This document shows, piece by piece, positions 1-11,090 of a stretch of 64,000 nucleotides of DNA. The position numbers and the translations under genes are program-made. The notes below the pieces were generated by a model. That model was not told where the DNA came from and made no database searches. It saw only the letters and a program-made list of their open reading frames with translations. Source of the stretch: Catonia carolina (Eukaryota; Arthropoda; Insecta; Hemiptera; Achilidae); NCBI GenBank assembly GCA_035578175.1, contig JAQMRL010000002.1:97814748-97878747 (forward strand), written 5' to 3'. Position 1 is the first letter of the stretch. Each line of letters begins with the position of its first letter.

Positions 1-639
1 TTTTATTATTATTATTTTATTAAACGTGCTCGTATATTGTGTATTACGGTAAGGTGTAAATGTGTAATACGTGTTTGATGTCAAGAACGAAAGTACTGAA
101 CAAATACATCTAGTAGGAGGTAGATATTGTACTCGGATAGGGAAGAACTCTGGAAGGTTGCCAATCTACTTCCTTCTTCTGCTAACATTAGTTTTATTTC
201 TCATAATGTGGTAATATTCTTCTCTGTGTTTCTCTGTATAAGTGTGTTTAAATGGTATTCACTTATAGTTTGATTGCCCTTGTAAAAATACTACACAATA
301 CTTAACTAACGCCAATTTATATCTATATTCTGTATTTAAAATATTAATACATAATTATAAATACATTTATTATAATATGAAATTTATTTATTGCCAAAAA
401 ATTTTCATGGTGTATGCTCTTTATTTTAATTATTCATTCTACACCGAATCATCATCATTCCAGTTGGGTTGAATCTTAGAAAATTTTAATATCTCTCATT
501 CAGGCCCTGAAACTCTTTTGGAGTTAGTCTGCCATGCCACAAAATTAACGATACTTTGACGCTAAATGTTGTGAATCGAATTTTCTAAAAATTATTGATT
601 TTGATTAATTTTTTTATTATGAGTAACTTTTGCCTATAA

Positions 640-955
640 CAGGCAGGTGAAGTGTTAAATTATTTGAACTCGGATCTGCTAGTTCCAGGACTACAAAAAT
701 AGTTCTGTTTCTTTTCACACGGTCAGCCAATTATATGGACTGAAGGATTTAAGAACAAAAGAGGTAGAGGTGTTAAAGACACTAGTCTGAGTTATCACCT
801 CAGAGAGTAATTAATTTAATTGTACAGCCAGACCCTGTGATGAATGAAGTGAAGATGTCATTTCCAGGGTGGAAAGTAGGTGATTTCAGTGGCCCTGCCA
901 TGCTAATAAGCATACTTTTCTACTCAGTGGAGAAGGTAACTGTAAACCACGTGTG
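640..955 (+). repeat. Copy 1 of the ~400-bp SINE-like family, 3'-truncated
   Basis: This stretch aligns by eye with 44912-45307 and with the reverse complement of 3175-3579. It shares the blocks reading GGCAGGTGAAGTGTTAAAT, the TAGTTCTGTTTCTT block, GGTCAGCCAATTA, AGAGGTAGAGGTGT and the TGAATGAAGTGAAG block. It is more diverged than the other two copies and loses similarity after about 955, so the 3' end is missing. No flanking duplication was found. Confidence 0.7.
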
Positions 956-1008
956 GTATCCATAGAAATATTCTTTTCAGAGTTCATATTTCATAACCAA
1001 AATCATTG

Positions 1009-1180
1009 TTGGCCGCCTCCATGGCCCAGTGGTTAGCATACTATTTAGCAAAGCGGAAATCTAGGGTTCAACTCCCTGCTATTCCGGGCTGAAAAACTAT
1101 TTCACATTCAAACCCACCGTTCCTTAACCCAAAGTAGTCACCAATGACCAAGATCTGATGTAGATATGTAGATAAGTATA
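1009..1180 (+). repeat. tRNA-derived SINE (family 1)
   Basis: The head resembles a tRNA gene, with a box-A-like block (GGCCCAGTGGTTAGCAT) and a box-B-like block (AGGGTTCAACTCCC). It is followed by the body shared with other copies in this window (AACCCACCGTTCCTTAACCC, then AGTAGTCACCAATGACCAAG). Related copies lie near 1455, 32392, 33645 and 49912 on this strand and near 15145, 29770, 37205, 42305 and 43505 on the other. Confidence 0.65.
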
Positions 1181-1454
1181 TTTTCAGCTAAAAATACTAA
1201 CAAGAGGAATAAACAGATTTAAAATATTTCTTCTTATGGTACCATCACTGATTCAACAGTGTTTGGCAATCGAGATGGCCATACAGAACTTTGGTACAGC
1301 TCTATATTAGCGAAACACTAATTTGTTGTGAAATTCTTACCTTTTATTTTTTGTGAGTTTTACCAAACACATTAACCTTTTAGAGGTCAGTCAGTGTACC
1401 ATGGGATCGTTCTTGCAAGTTCTTCATCCATGGTATTCTAGTTCCGACAGATTC

Positions 1455-1600
1455 TTGCCAGTCTGTTGGTCAGCATAACTGGGTTCTATGGGTCCCGGGT
1501 TTGATTCCTGGTCGGGCCTGGCATATTTTAATATCTCATTTTCCTGTTTTGTATCCTTCATTATATGCATTACCCTCTATGTGCACATCAGTATATAAAA
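1455..1600 (+). repeat. tRNA-derived SINE (family 1)
   Basis: The block GTTGGTCAGCATAACTGG followed by CCCGGGTTTGATTCCTGG matches the tRNA-like head of the copy at 49912, including the trailing CCTGGCAT. The 3' limit is uncertain. Confidence 0.6.
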
Positions 1601-1694
1601 CAAAAAGAAGTTATTCTATATTACAGTTATTTATAACATTACGTGAGAACAATGAATGGAAACCTCTTAGGCATCTTCGTGATTATTCTAGACT

Positions 1695-1812
1695 ACAGAG
1701 CAGAAGATCCAAGGTCCAATTGCTTTCTAGGGACTGAAAACTCTTTAAAACCCATCATTTCATAACTCACGGTAGTTGCAAATATTCAAGCTGTTGGCGT
1801 GACTTTAAACTA
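1695..1812 (+). repeat. Fragment of SINE family 1 body
   Basis: The sequence around AAACCCATCATTTCATAACT, then GGTAGTTGCAAATATTCAAG and GCTGTTGGCGTGACTTTAAA, matches the body of the SINE copies near 32460 and 33730. The tRNA-like head is not clear. Confidence 0.5.
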
Positions 1813-3162
1813 ACAAAAAATTTAACAAAGTTTTTGTGGTTTTAAAATTTCATTTAATGTTTTAAACGTGTCATGAATAGTAAAATTTTACATATTTTTT
1901 CCTTATAGAGAGATCTATTATATTTAAAATTTGTAGGTATACACTTTGTCAGTGAAAGGCTTGAAATTTTAAATTAAAATTGTATTGTACTCTAAAACAA
2001 TTTTTATTGTCTGAGATTAAAGTATGTGATGAAATAAGTGGTGGTATAGAATTTATACAATTTATCCAGTACAAAAAATTACTTCAAAAACAAAAGAATT
2101 TAATAATATTTAGTTTTATAAAAGTTTGAATTTTTGTTGTTTATTGGCATTTTATGTTACGTTAGGTAACTGTAAACATTTCTGGGAGCTTATTCAGATG
2201 CTTAGATTCTCAAAAAAACATGTTTTTTGGGTTTAAGGAGCCTGAAAACATGTAGTATTTTTGGTGAAAACTCTATTTTGGAAAATCAACATGAAAACAA
2301 TACTTTCCTTGCCTATATAATCTTATAGGGCAAGAGAAAGTAAAAAGGACAAAAGAATTTGAAGAAGTGATTTTTGTTTAACATGTATATTTTATTAACT
2401 CAGTATCTGTGTCATATTCATATTTGTACTCATACAATAAATATTATTATATATTGATCATTTGGAAATACCAAATTTAAAAAAAATTATGTTACTATTA
2501 AAAAAAATGGTGTCAGTTTTTTTCTAAAGATCAAAGGTTTCTCAAAATAGTATGTGTTTTGGTATGAACTAAGAACAGATTACTAGTTGTGTATTTCTTA
2601 TGCATTTTTTTGTGTGTGAATCGCTAACATCAATTTGCAAGTGAGTGTACCAGCTGATAATGTAGGATAGATTGAATAATCTAAATACTGCAAAGAAATA
2701 ATAGTACAACTAAATTCAAAAGAACAATGCCATGAATAGGACAATAGTATATTATACTATAGTATTCTGTACTATATAACTATAGTGGTGTTTATCTATT
2801 ACACTGTCCTTGGATAATAGGCGCAGTGGTAACAAAAGGCCTACTATATTATTATTACTACTACTATTATTATTGTTAATATTATTAGTACTATATTAAC
2901 TCCTAACTACCAAATATAGAAGGCAGGTCTCAAATTTTGGAGCATATTAAAAATTTTTCAGGATGTAAAATTTTTGTATTTATAGATGTGATAACAATGA
3001 TGTATTTAAGAAAACCGAATCGTCAAAAAATTTATCATTTTATTTATTTTTACGTATTAAAATAATTCATGATTTTTGAAAATCTGAGTATTTTTTTTTA
3101 AATAGAGGGAATTTTGTACAGGCTTGCATTATGTTGCACAGCTATTTAGGTTACAGTCATTT

Positions 3163-3591
3163 GTTAATTACGGTTGTTGTTGTGTTGTTTAGGTCATCAG
3201 CTGAATGGCTGGTTTGAACCTGTAGAGGGTTTACTAAGTAAAACGAGGAGTGAGGTGGTTTACCATTGCCTTACTCACTGAACGGAAAAGTACGCTTATC
3301 AGCATGTCGGGCCCTCTGAAAAGCACATATTATTTTCCACTCTGTAAATGACGATACCTTCACTTCATTCACCATAGGGTCTGGCTGTATAATGAAATTC
3401 ATTACTTTCAGAGATAACTCTTGATTAGTGTCTTTTACATCTCTACCTCTTCTGTTCTTAAATGATTCAGCCATCTAATTGGCTGACCATGTGATAAGAA
3501 ACAGAACTATTTATTTTAGCCCTGCAACGAACAGATTGAGTGTAAATTATTTGACACTCCACCGGTCTGTTATGGGCAGGTTAATTACGGT
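3163..3591 (-). repeat. Copy 2 of the ~400-bp SINE-like family, complete, with 12-bp target duplication
   Basis: The element body at 3175-3579 is flanked by the same 12 bases, GTTAATTACGGT, at 3163-3174 and 3580-3591. Read on the minus strand it begins CCTGCCCATAACAGAC and ends in an A/C-rich tail (CCTAAACAACACAACAACA). It is very similar to 44912-45307. A 12-bp duplication with an A-rich tail fits LINE-assisted insertion of a short non-autonomous retroposon. Small open frames inside it are not taken as genes. Confidence 0.8.
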
Positions 3592-3669
3592 AAGCCTACT
3601 ATTTGGAGTTTCATCACAAGTTTTACAAAATAAGCCAGAAATGACTATACCATTTTTGTATGTATTTTT

Positions 3670-3850
3670 GATTAGTTGATAGAACCCCTCCCTTATTAAC
3701 TTTATGTCCAATGCCTTCATTTTTATGATCTAGTATTGGATATTCTACTAAAGGTCTTAACAATCTCATTTCAGTAGCCTCTATTATTGATATCTAGTAA
3801 CCAGTCCAATACTCTTAAGCCATATGTACATTAAAACTTACAGAACCAAG
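3670..3850 (-). pseudogene. Non-LTR retrotransposon 3' fragment
   Basis: Read on the minus strand, the translation has the block IEATEMRLLRPLVEYPILD. It corresponds to the region of insect LINE ORF2 proteins after the reverse transcriptase, typically (Y)G.E.W followed by EAAEMRFLR. It has stops and covers only about 60 codons. The same protein region recurs near 21700. Confidence 0.6.
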
Positions 3851-3922
3851 GTTAATAGAACTTTAATGGTCCCCTTCTTACTTATCAGTGTTTTTTTGTA
3901 TAGTGTATAAATATATAATTAT

Positions 3923-4385
3923 ACCAGATATGTAAAAAATCTGGAACCAGTTAATTTTTAGTCAAATAGCTAATTGTAGTGAAGAATAAGGTATGAAATT
4001 ATGTAGAGGTACAGAAAATTTATTTTTTAAGTACCCGATATGTACGTCCACCACATTGAATGTAACATTTTTTTTTAAATAGGGAGGTAGGCTTATGGCA
4101 CATGATTTTCTTGTAAAATTTCAAGAGAAAATAATTAGAAAAAGATAATTTGCAATAAAAATTATTGTTTTATCAACAAATTTGCCATTGTTCTTATCTT
4201 GAAATTTTACATAGAAATCATGTGCTATAAGTCTACCTTCCTATTTAAGAAAATAAGGTAGATTCAAAATGGGGACGTAAATTTCCGGTACTCAAAAAGT
4301 AAATTTTTTGTATCTCTGCTGATTCTCATTGCTTATTCTTCAACTAAAATTAACTGGTTCCAGACTTTTTACATACCCAGTATAT
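3923..4385. mobile_element. Imperfect fold-back MITE
   Basis: The left end (CCAGATATGTAAAAAATCTGG, followed by AACCAGTTAA) is repeated inverted at the right end, where the minus strand reads CTGGGTATGTAAAAAGTCTGG and AACCAGTTAA. The inverted similarity continues inwards over most of the element, for example ATAAGTCTACCTTCCTATTT against its partner at about 4080. There is no coding capacity. The flanks contain TA on both sides, which would fit a Tc1/mariner-type target. Superfamily assignment is inference. Confidence 0.65.
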
Positions 4386-5044
4386 TATATAAGCCTTGGT
4401 AACTTTTCCATTTAATATTTTTTGTACTGAAAATTTTTGTAAAAAATAATTTATTTTTTTAAATACCTAATATTTTTAATAAGAATCTAAAGAAGAAAAT
4501 AAATTCATCTTAGTGTGATATTCTCAAGTAATGGTGTATGTTATTTTCAATCTTGTTACTTTTTTGTGTGTATGCTGGTGTTTTTTTTTTCAAGATTTTG
4601 AAAAACGCCTTGTAAAGATTTTACATCTTTTAAGATATATAAAATAATTACATGTACTACTACACTCACTATATAACAACTAAGCATTTATAGAACTAAA
4701 AATGTATAAGTAAAATCTTACCTACTTAAAATAAAATTCCAAAAGCTGCTCCTTCCTAGTGATTTCTACTTAATTGTTTTTGTACGCTACCAAAGTGAAC
4801 TTAGAATTTTTAATTATTGACAAAAAGAACATTATTAAAGCAGAAGTATGTAATGTTATTCAACAAAAAATTATTGTGAATGTTTAAACTAGCATCTAAA
4901 GTTTTTGTTCATAAATTTTGTTGGAAGTACTAAAAATTTGGTAGTTTTATCTTGGAACTATTAAATCTGTTGGGAGATTTAAATTTAATTACATTTGGGA
5001 TGTAATATCATGTCAGTTATTTTATTAATCATAAATTCTTTTTC

Positions 5045-5581
5045 ATGTATAATAAAAATTTATTTGTTTCCTTTGAAAGACAATCTTCACCCTCCTTGTA
5101 TCATTTTAATTTTGAAATGTTTCTCCAATTTAGTACTCCACAAAGGCATAGATTTTTTATGATTTTACAAACCTATTCTTACGAGACCAATTCTAATCTT
5201 CAAAATGTATGGAATAAAATAAGTGAAACTGAAAAGGATTGTATGGTTTTTTTATTATTTGTTTTTTTTAGTTCTTTTTTAAGTATTATTAATATCTTGT
5301 TACCTTCTTATTTTTTGTTTCTGTTCTTTAATCATTACCTTTATTTAGTAAATCATGTTCGATGGGTAGAGAATGATATACAAGATATATTAAATGTGCA
5401 AGGAAGAGGCATGTATATTTTATGGGTGTACACGAACACACAAAAACAAAAAGACAATAGTCTTCTGATGGGTGTGTTTGTAGTTCCATATCTTAAGTTA
5501 GAAAGAGATATCAGGGAAGGGGAAATGTTGGAAGTAAAGAAGGACAAACCAGTTGTGCAATTACATAGGATGAATTTATAA
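5045..5581 (+). other. Open reading frame of 178 codons, unrecognised
   Basis: This is the longest unexplained frame in the first 10 kb. The protein has a hydrophobic, Phe/Leu/Ile-rich stretch at about residues 67-105 that could be one or two membrane segments, and a charged C-terminus rich in Lys and Glu. No family motif was recognised. It lies in a probable intron of the adaptor gene, on the same strand. The very T-rich coding sequence and the absence of recognisable splice or promoter signals make a chance frame in AT-rich DNA, or a remnant of a mobile element, at least as likely as a gene. Confidence 0.2.
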
Positions 5582-6414
5582 AAAAAGAAGAAAGAAAAAT
5601 AAAAAGTTTTTTTAAGAGTTGTATGTATAAGTGTGTTTGTGTATGTGTGTGAGTTTATAATAGTGTTTCGAATGGGTAAGGTGTGGTGAAGTGAGGAAGT
5701 TAGGTTAGGTTAACTATAGAGTAGTATAGATAATATATTTATCTCAGTCTATCCTTGCATTGTACAGGATGTCTGAAAAATATTCAACACCTCTTTAACT
5801 TTTGAACAATTTCAGGTAAAAATATTAAAATTATTTGATATACTTTGGACATTTTTTTGCAATTTGTAAATGGTATCGTCCAATTAAATGATATTTAGTT
5901 CAAAATTGAATTTTCGTATTTGAAAAATATTTTATATATTGGTCTACTGCCAAAAGTCTGGTAAACTGTATAAATTACTATGAAGAAACAAATAATGAAA
6001 TGGTTTATCAATGAATTAATACAAATAATTTTTTTGCCATGTTTATAATGCATTTGTAGATGCGATAAGTCAAAAAATTGGAAAAGGGAGAAGTTATGTT
6101 TATCTAAAGGGCCTAGCAAATCCGTAGGAACCATTTATTCCATTCTTCAAATGATGGATTTTCATTAACTATTTGTTATGTTTAATATAATTCATTACAC
6201 TTTTTTATAAGAAAGAAGTCTGTAAAGTGTCAGTTACTCCTTTATCTCTAATTATCATTGATTAAATTCATTAATTATTTATTTGATGGAGCATGAAAGA
6301 TGAAACACTAAATTAAAAAAAAAAGTATTAGAAAGTTTTAGTACAACCATCTTAATTGAAATGGAGACGAAAATGTTAAGTGTTTTTCCTTCTCTTATAA
6401 CTATAGGATCACTT

Positions 6415-6790
6415 TAGTCAGTCCATTATTCTTGTTTCATTGAAGAGATTGTTTGATTCTTCTGCCCATTACGTTCTGTCCTCCCAGTATTTCTTCATAC
6501 ATTCTGATCTTGTATGCCCTTTTTGGTTGTTAGTGTTGTGAATTTCCTTTTTATGAGTGTAAAGTAGGTTTTTTTGTGAAACTTAGTTAAATTTTTTTCT
6601 TGTCTGTGGTGTTATTTGGCCAATTTCCTTCAAATCCTCTTTATTTCTCATCTGCATCCTTTCTTGGTGCTTTTTTAGTCTTGATTGCACTGCATTAGTT
6701 TTCAAGTTCTGTACAATCCTAATTTTCTATTACGCATCATGTCAGTAATTGTTTCTAGCCCCCTGTACATGATCTTTGGCATGATCCACC
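6415..6790 (-). pseudogene. Non-LTR retrotransposon 3' fragment
   Basis: The minus-strand translation gives blocks typical of the C-terminal end of insect endonuclease/reverse-transcriptase ORFs: ETITDMMRNRKLGLYRT, then KEDLKEIGQITPQTRKKF, then MKKYWEDRT. Stops and frameshifts interrupt them. The 54420-54775 fragment shows the same region, so both seem to belong to one LINE group. Confidence 0.65.
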
Positions 6791-9163
6791 CGATTTCAAT
6801 TTTATGGAGTCTGTCGGCAGTCTTTGATTGTTAGTTAAGGTGGAAAAGTGTTTCTGCATATGTGGCTTCTGGCAATTTTTACTGTAGGTGTTTCAGGTTT
6901 AGTTCTACATGTTTTCATATGCTTTATTAAATTACTTCCACTTAATAATTTTCCTTATAGTTAAAAAAATTAAGCTGAAGGAATTAGTCAAATCGTGAAT
7001 TCCACTCCCTGATTGCTTGAATCCAAGCAAAAGAGTTTGTGAAGGTAATGGAAAAATCTTTACATATTTTTATTTTATGAAAAAGCTGTTTAACATGTTA
7101 TTAAGTACAACTTCTTATTTAAATATTTTTATTTGTTTTCTCTCGTAAATTTGGCGAAAGTTTCTTCATTTTTTCAATAATTTGCTTTTCTTGAACCTTG
7201 TCATAATGTTATTTAGATTTTATTTTCAACTAGTTAAAAAATATTAAGGCATTTCTATTCTTTTTGGACACCTAGTAGAATTTTATTATAATGCTGTTTT
7301 TATGTAGTATTTGATTATTTTATTTAAATGGCTATCCTTGTTTAACACTCAACATTATATTACCTGATATTATATTAAAAAGTGTCTCTTTCTTTTTTTA
7401 ACTTTCTGTTACTTTGCTCTTTTGCTTCTTATGTCTGTATGCCTTTTTGTTGTACATACACTTTAAGTGGTGGTTGATGATTCAGGTCATATCTCAGCTG
7501 TTTTATTCCTTCGTGTAATTCTATACAGACATGGTTATGTTGTTTGTGTGTGACCACTACATGTTAACTACTAACACACACCCAACGTACAGTAAACCGG
7601 TTTCCATATGTTCAATACTTAATATTGCCTCCGGCTTTTTTTTTGAAAAATCACTGTTCACTTTTAATTATATTTAATCAATTTAAAATTTTATAATATA
7701 TGTTATGTAATCCTTATTAGTATTCTTCTTGCAATATTAAAAATTGTTAATTAAATTCTCGAGTTCGAAAAATTATTAAAAAATTTTGACAGATCAAACT
7801 TATTTATGTATTACTGTGTTTCTTTAAATTTATGTCTTTGATCAACATAAATTAGACATAATTTTATTGTTTGGTTCTTAGCCTTTTAATATATCAAAAT
7901 GTTAATCTTGTTCAGGACAACCTACCTAAATGTTTCTGAAGTATTACATTTTGTACAATAAATAAATGACATAACATTGTGTGAATCTACAAGATTGGTA
8001 AAAATCGTCATAATTCACTTCAGATATATAGTAACACTAAAATTTTTTAATGCTTCTGTTTTATTTTAGAGGTATTACTTTTTTAAACTAAATTCGTATT
8101 TAGTTATTGTAATCTTTCTTGTTTCCCCAGTTGTAGTACACTATCATAATAATCGTCTTTACATCCCTCTTTTAAGTTTCCCCGAGTCGGGCCCTACACA
8201 TTCAAAAATAATAAATAGATTAAGATCTATAGGGTTTTATCGTCCCTTTTAAACATGAAACTTTTTAATTCTAAAATTAAATTAAAAAATTTATATTCAA
8301 TAAAGTGTTTTTCTCATCAATCCATTCATCCCAGACCTCAATTAAAAGATGTTATTATGCTACCTTTGAACAGTTAAATTACTGCGACTATTTAAATTCT
8401 CATTGAGCAGGATCGGTCTTAAATTTATATTTAAAAAACATGAGTTTGTTAAGCAAGTGAAAAAACATTTTGGCTGATTCATAAAATAAAATTTTTAATT
8501 TACTAATTCAATTCTACCTGTCTTTTGCTAAACCATCTCTCTTCATTTCCATGTCTTCTAACTCATCTGTTATTGAACCCGTCCACTTTATTCTTGGTAT
8601 TTTTCCCTCCATCGCCTCGGGCATCTGATTAGTACACAAGCACTAGTCAATTCTTCCTCCTGAAAATTTTTCACATTGCAACCTCTTCTGTCGCCCTTTG
8701 ACTTCACAATATTACGTGTTTTCTTAGCCTTCTTGATAATTTTCTTCCAATTGAACAAGAAAGTATGTTCTTGGTATTTTAGTTTTTCCATTCTTGTCAA
8801 TTTTCAATATCACTGAAGTCTTTAATTCTCCAAGAGATAACCAACAGGTAGTTTAACACCAACTTCTTACCTGTTTAATTAATTTCTAATCATAACTTAA
8901 ATATTAAAATGAGCGATTCTGGACAAACTATGGCAACAATTTTAATTTTTATAGCCAAGGGTAGATGAATTTCAAGAATTCCATTATTCAATTACCACCT
9001 TGAGGTAATCTGCCCTGAGACTAGGTCCTGTGCACCATATTTATCTCCAACTTGTACTGTTTTCTATTAAAATCACTTTCATATTATATTTGTATTTCAT
9101 ATAATGAATTAATATAATAATTTCACTAACCTTCTTTTTAAACTGCGTCACCTTTATTTTATT

Positions 9164-9207
9164 CCTGCTTACACGTGTTTCGGTGGATCCACCATCATCA
9201 GAGTAAA
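9164..9207 (-). ncRNA. Hammerhead-ribozyme-like motif, left arm
   Basis: On the minus strand the motif reads CTGATGA (9195-9201), a hairpin with GGTG/CACC arms, GAA, then the self-complementary ACACGTGT, then A. The flanks TTTACT and AGCAGG would form stem I, but here with one A-C mismatch. It is the inverted partner of 9357-9400. Cleavage activity is not shown by sequence alone. Confidence 0.4.
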
Positions 9208-9356
9208 TGAAAAATTGAAACTAAAATTTTTTTTCATTTATTTAAAATTTACAGAAGATGATACATCTTCAGTCACTTGTATAAAATCTTCAGTCACTTG
9301 TATCATCTTCTGTAAATTTTAAATAAATGAAAAAAAATTTTAGTTTCAATTTTTCA

Positions 9357-9400
9357 TTTACTCTGATGATGGTGGATCCACCGAAACACGTGTAAGTAGG
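9357..9400 (+). ncRNA. Hammerhead-ribozyme-like motif, right arm
   Basis: The order of parts follows the hammerhead core. Stem I 5' strand TTTACT (9357-9362) is followed by CTGATGA (9363-9369) and a stem II hairpin GGTG-GATC-CACC (9371-9382). Then come GAA (9383-9385), a minimal stem III ACACGTGT (9386-9393), A as the residue before the cleavage point (9394), and stem I 3' strand AGTAGG (9395-9400). Stem I pairs over six positions, two of them G-U. One deviation is an unpaired T between CTGATGA and stem II, where functional hammerheads normally have a G-C pair. Such minimal-stem-III hammerheads are known from Penelope-like retroelements and retrozymes. Confidence 0.5.
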
Positions 9401-10850
9401 AATAAAATAAAGGTGACACAGTTTAAAAAGAAGGTTAGTGAAATTATTATATTAATTCATTATATGAATTAGAAATATTTCAAACTGCAGGATGCATTAT
9501 AAAGATTTATTTTTGAATGAACATATTATATTTGGTTTCAAAATCCAAAAATCAAACCTAGAACGTTTAATGTTGAAACTTCGTGTTTAACTGCTGTACC
9601 ACCAACATGGTCATTTGGTTGAATGTTATAATCATAAAAGTATATTATAATAATTAGACAATTTGAATGTATCGCCATCTAATAATAGCTTTTCAATCGT
9701 TCGTATCAACCTTGATCACTCCAAGTTCTGTATTAGCCTCACATTCTAAGTGGATATTTGTATTGTGTAAATTATGAATACAACATATGTGGGTGTGTAA
9801 GAGTGAGTGTGGGCTGATAAACCTAATACATTGTGATATCGCTGTGAGAATTTATTGTCATTTGCATATTCTTTTAATATTCTTTTAGTGCAAGGTCAAG
9901 GTATTGTTTCTTTTCATGAATTTAAATCTACCTGTTATATATTTTCACCTGATTGTGTTCCTCAATTACAAATTCTTTTACAGTATAACCCTTGTAAGAA
10001 AAAAAACACCATTCATATGTTCTAGAAAAACTTGATTGTATATCTTTCATAAAAATACTCAATATGAACACATGTTAAATGATATTATTTCTCTGTACTG
10101 GAATATTTTAGAAATTCTTTAGTATGCAGCGGATGTGTTTCTCCAAGGATCCAGTTTATCTGAAACAAGTTGAAAATTTTGATTTTGTGTTTTACAAGAA
10201 TGCTGTGTAAAGTTATACAATTAAATTAAATTAGATGTCCTACAGTATATAAGTTAATTTTGTATGTATTTAAGATAATTTATTATAGTACAGTAATGTG
10301 ATTTACTGGTAATGTCGGTGATATATGGATTTGAGAGCGATGCCAAGTCACAATGACACTTGCAGTTTAGTTTCCCCTAAAATCTTCAATTAAAGCCTTA
10401 TGATAATAAGGAAGATTGTAAATGAGATTGCGGCTTATCCAAAAAGTACTTGGTTCTATCAAGTTTGGGTAAACATGTCCCTAATCTACTTGCTATAAGA
10501 TGTTTTTGCACATGTTTTTTTTTAATGAAGATTTCTGAATTGAGAAATTAATTAAGCTCAGCGTGTTATGGTTCATAAAGAATTTGTAATACTGAATTTT
10601 GTAATTGTGGGAATTAATAATTTCCTAATTGGATTATTTAACAATTGAGTAACAGGAATTAGGTTTCATTTAAAAGAAGGAATGGTTTTAATAGTGTTTT
10701 TTAATTATACTAGGACAAAACAAAAATAATTAAAATTGGTCTTGTAAAATTAAAAAAATACTTTCCCTTTGATTGTTGTTTACCCTTTGATTGTTTAAGA
10801 TTATTTAGAATATTTTTTACTAAATCACCACTTTGGTTTGTTTGTTGCAG

Positions 10851-11090
10851 GTGCCAGAAGATGTATCGCTCGAATGGGGTCAACTCCAGGTATTCGGTAG
10901 GTTGACAGATTACAACATATACACGACGATAAACGCCAAGAATCAATTAAAGGCGCCGACTGAGTTCGGCTTTTGCCTTCGATCACCTGGAAGTGAGACG
11001 GATGCTGAGTCGGATGCCGGCTTGCGCTGTCTCGCTTGTGAGAGTGAACGTGCTAGAACTTGTTGGATTACAGCCATGCGACTTGCTAAG
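10851..11090 (+). CDS. Grb7/10/14-like exon a: second half of PH domain
   Basis: The exon is 80 codons, phase 0 at both ends, preceded by TTTGTTTGTTGCAG and followed by GTATTATA. It encodes strand and helix elements of the PH domain. Compared with vertebrate Grb10/14 it carries an acidic insert (SETDAESDAG) where those proteins have a short basic loop. Confidence 0.9.

Larger units (their letters stand above)
9096..9468. mobile_element. Near-perfect palindromic fold-back element with hammerhead-like cores
   Basis: The left arm (about 9096-9266) and right arm (about 9298-9468) are almost exact inverted copies, with a short centre that includes two direct copies of ATCTTCAGTCACTTGTAT. The outer sequence of the right arm continues with CTGCAGGATGCATTATAAAG at about 9487. 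A closely related sequence lies outside the element at about 50457-50475 and a diverged one at about 13436-13460, so the mobile unit may extend beyond the palindrome. No protein is encoded. Each arm carries a hammerhead-ribozyme-like motif, listed separately. Confidence 0.8.
1..10850 (+). other. Upstream intron(s) of the Grb7/10/14-like gene, repeat-filled
   Basis: No exon of the adaptor gene was recognised here, although the first visible exon begins in mid PH domain with a good splice acceptor, so at least one intron must precede it. The stretch is AT-rich and holds the SINE, LINE, MITE and fold-back features listed separately. I see nothing recognisable in about 1830-2840, 4390-5040, 5590-6400, 6840-9090 and 9510-10840, apart from a short (TAT/ACT)n-like tract near 2848-2895. 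A small exon of the first half of the PH domain could have escaped eye inspection. Confidence 0.6.

Noticed and set aside
5699..5712. GTTAGGTTAGGTTA, similar to the insect telomere repeat
   Set aside because: Only about two units; chance or simple sequence.
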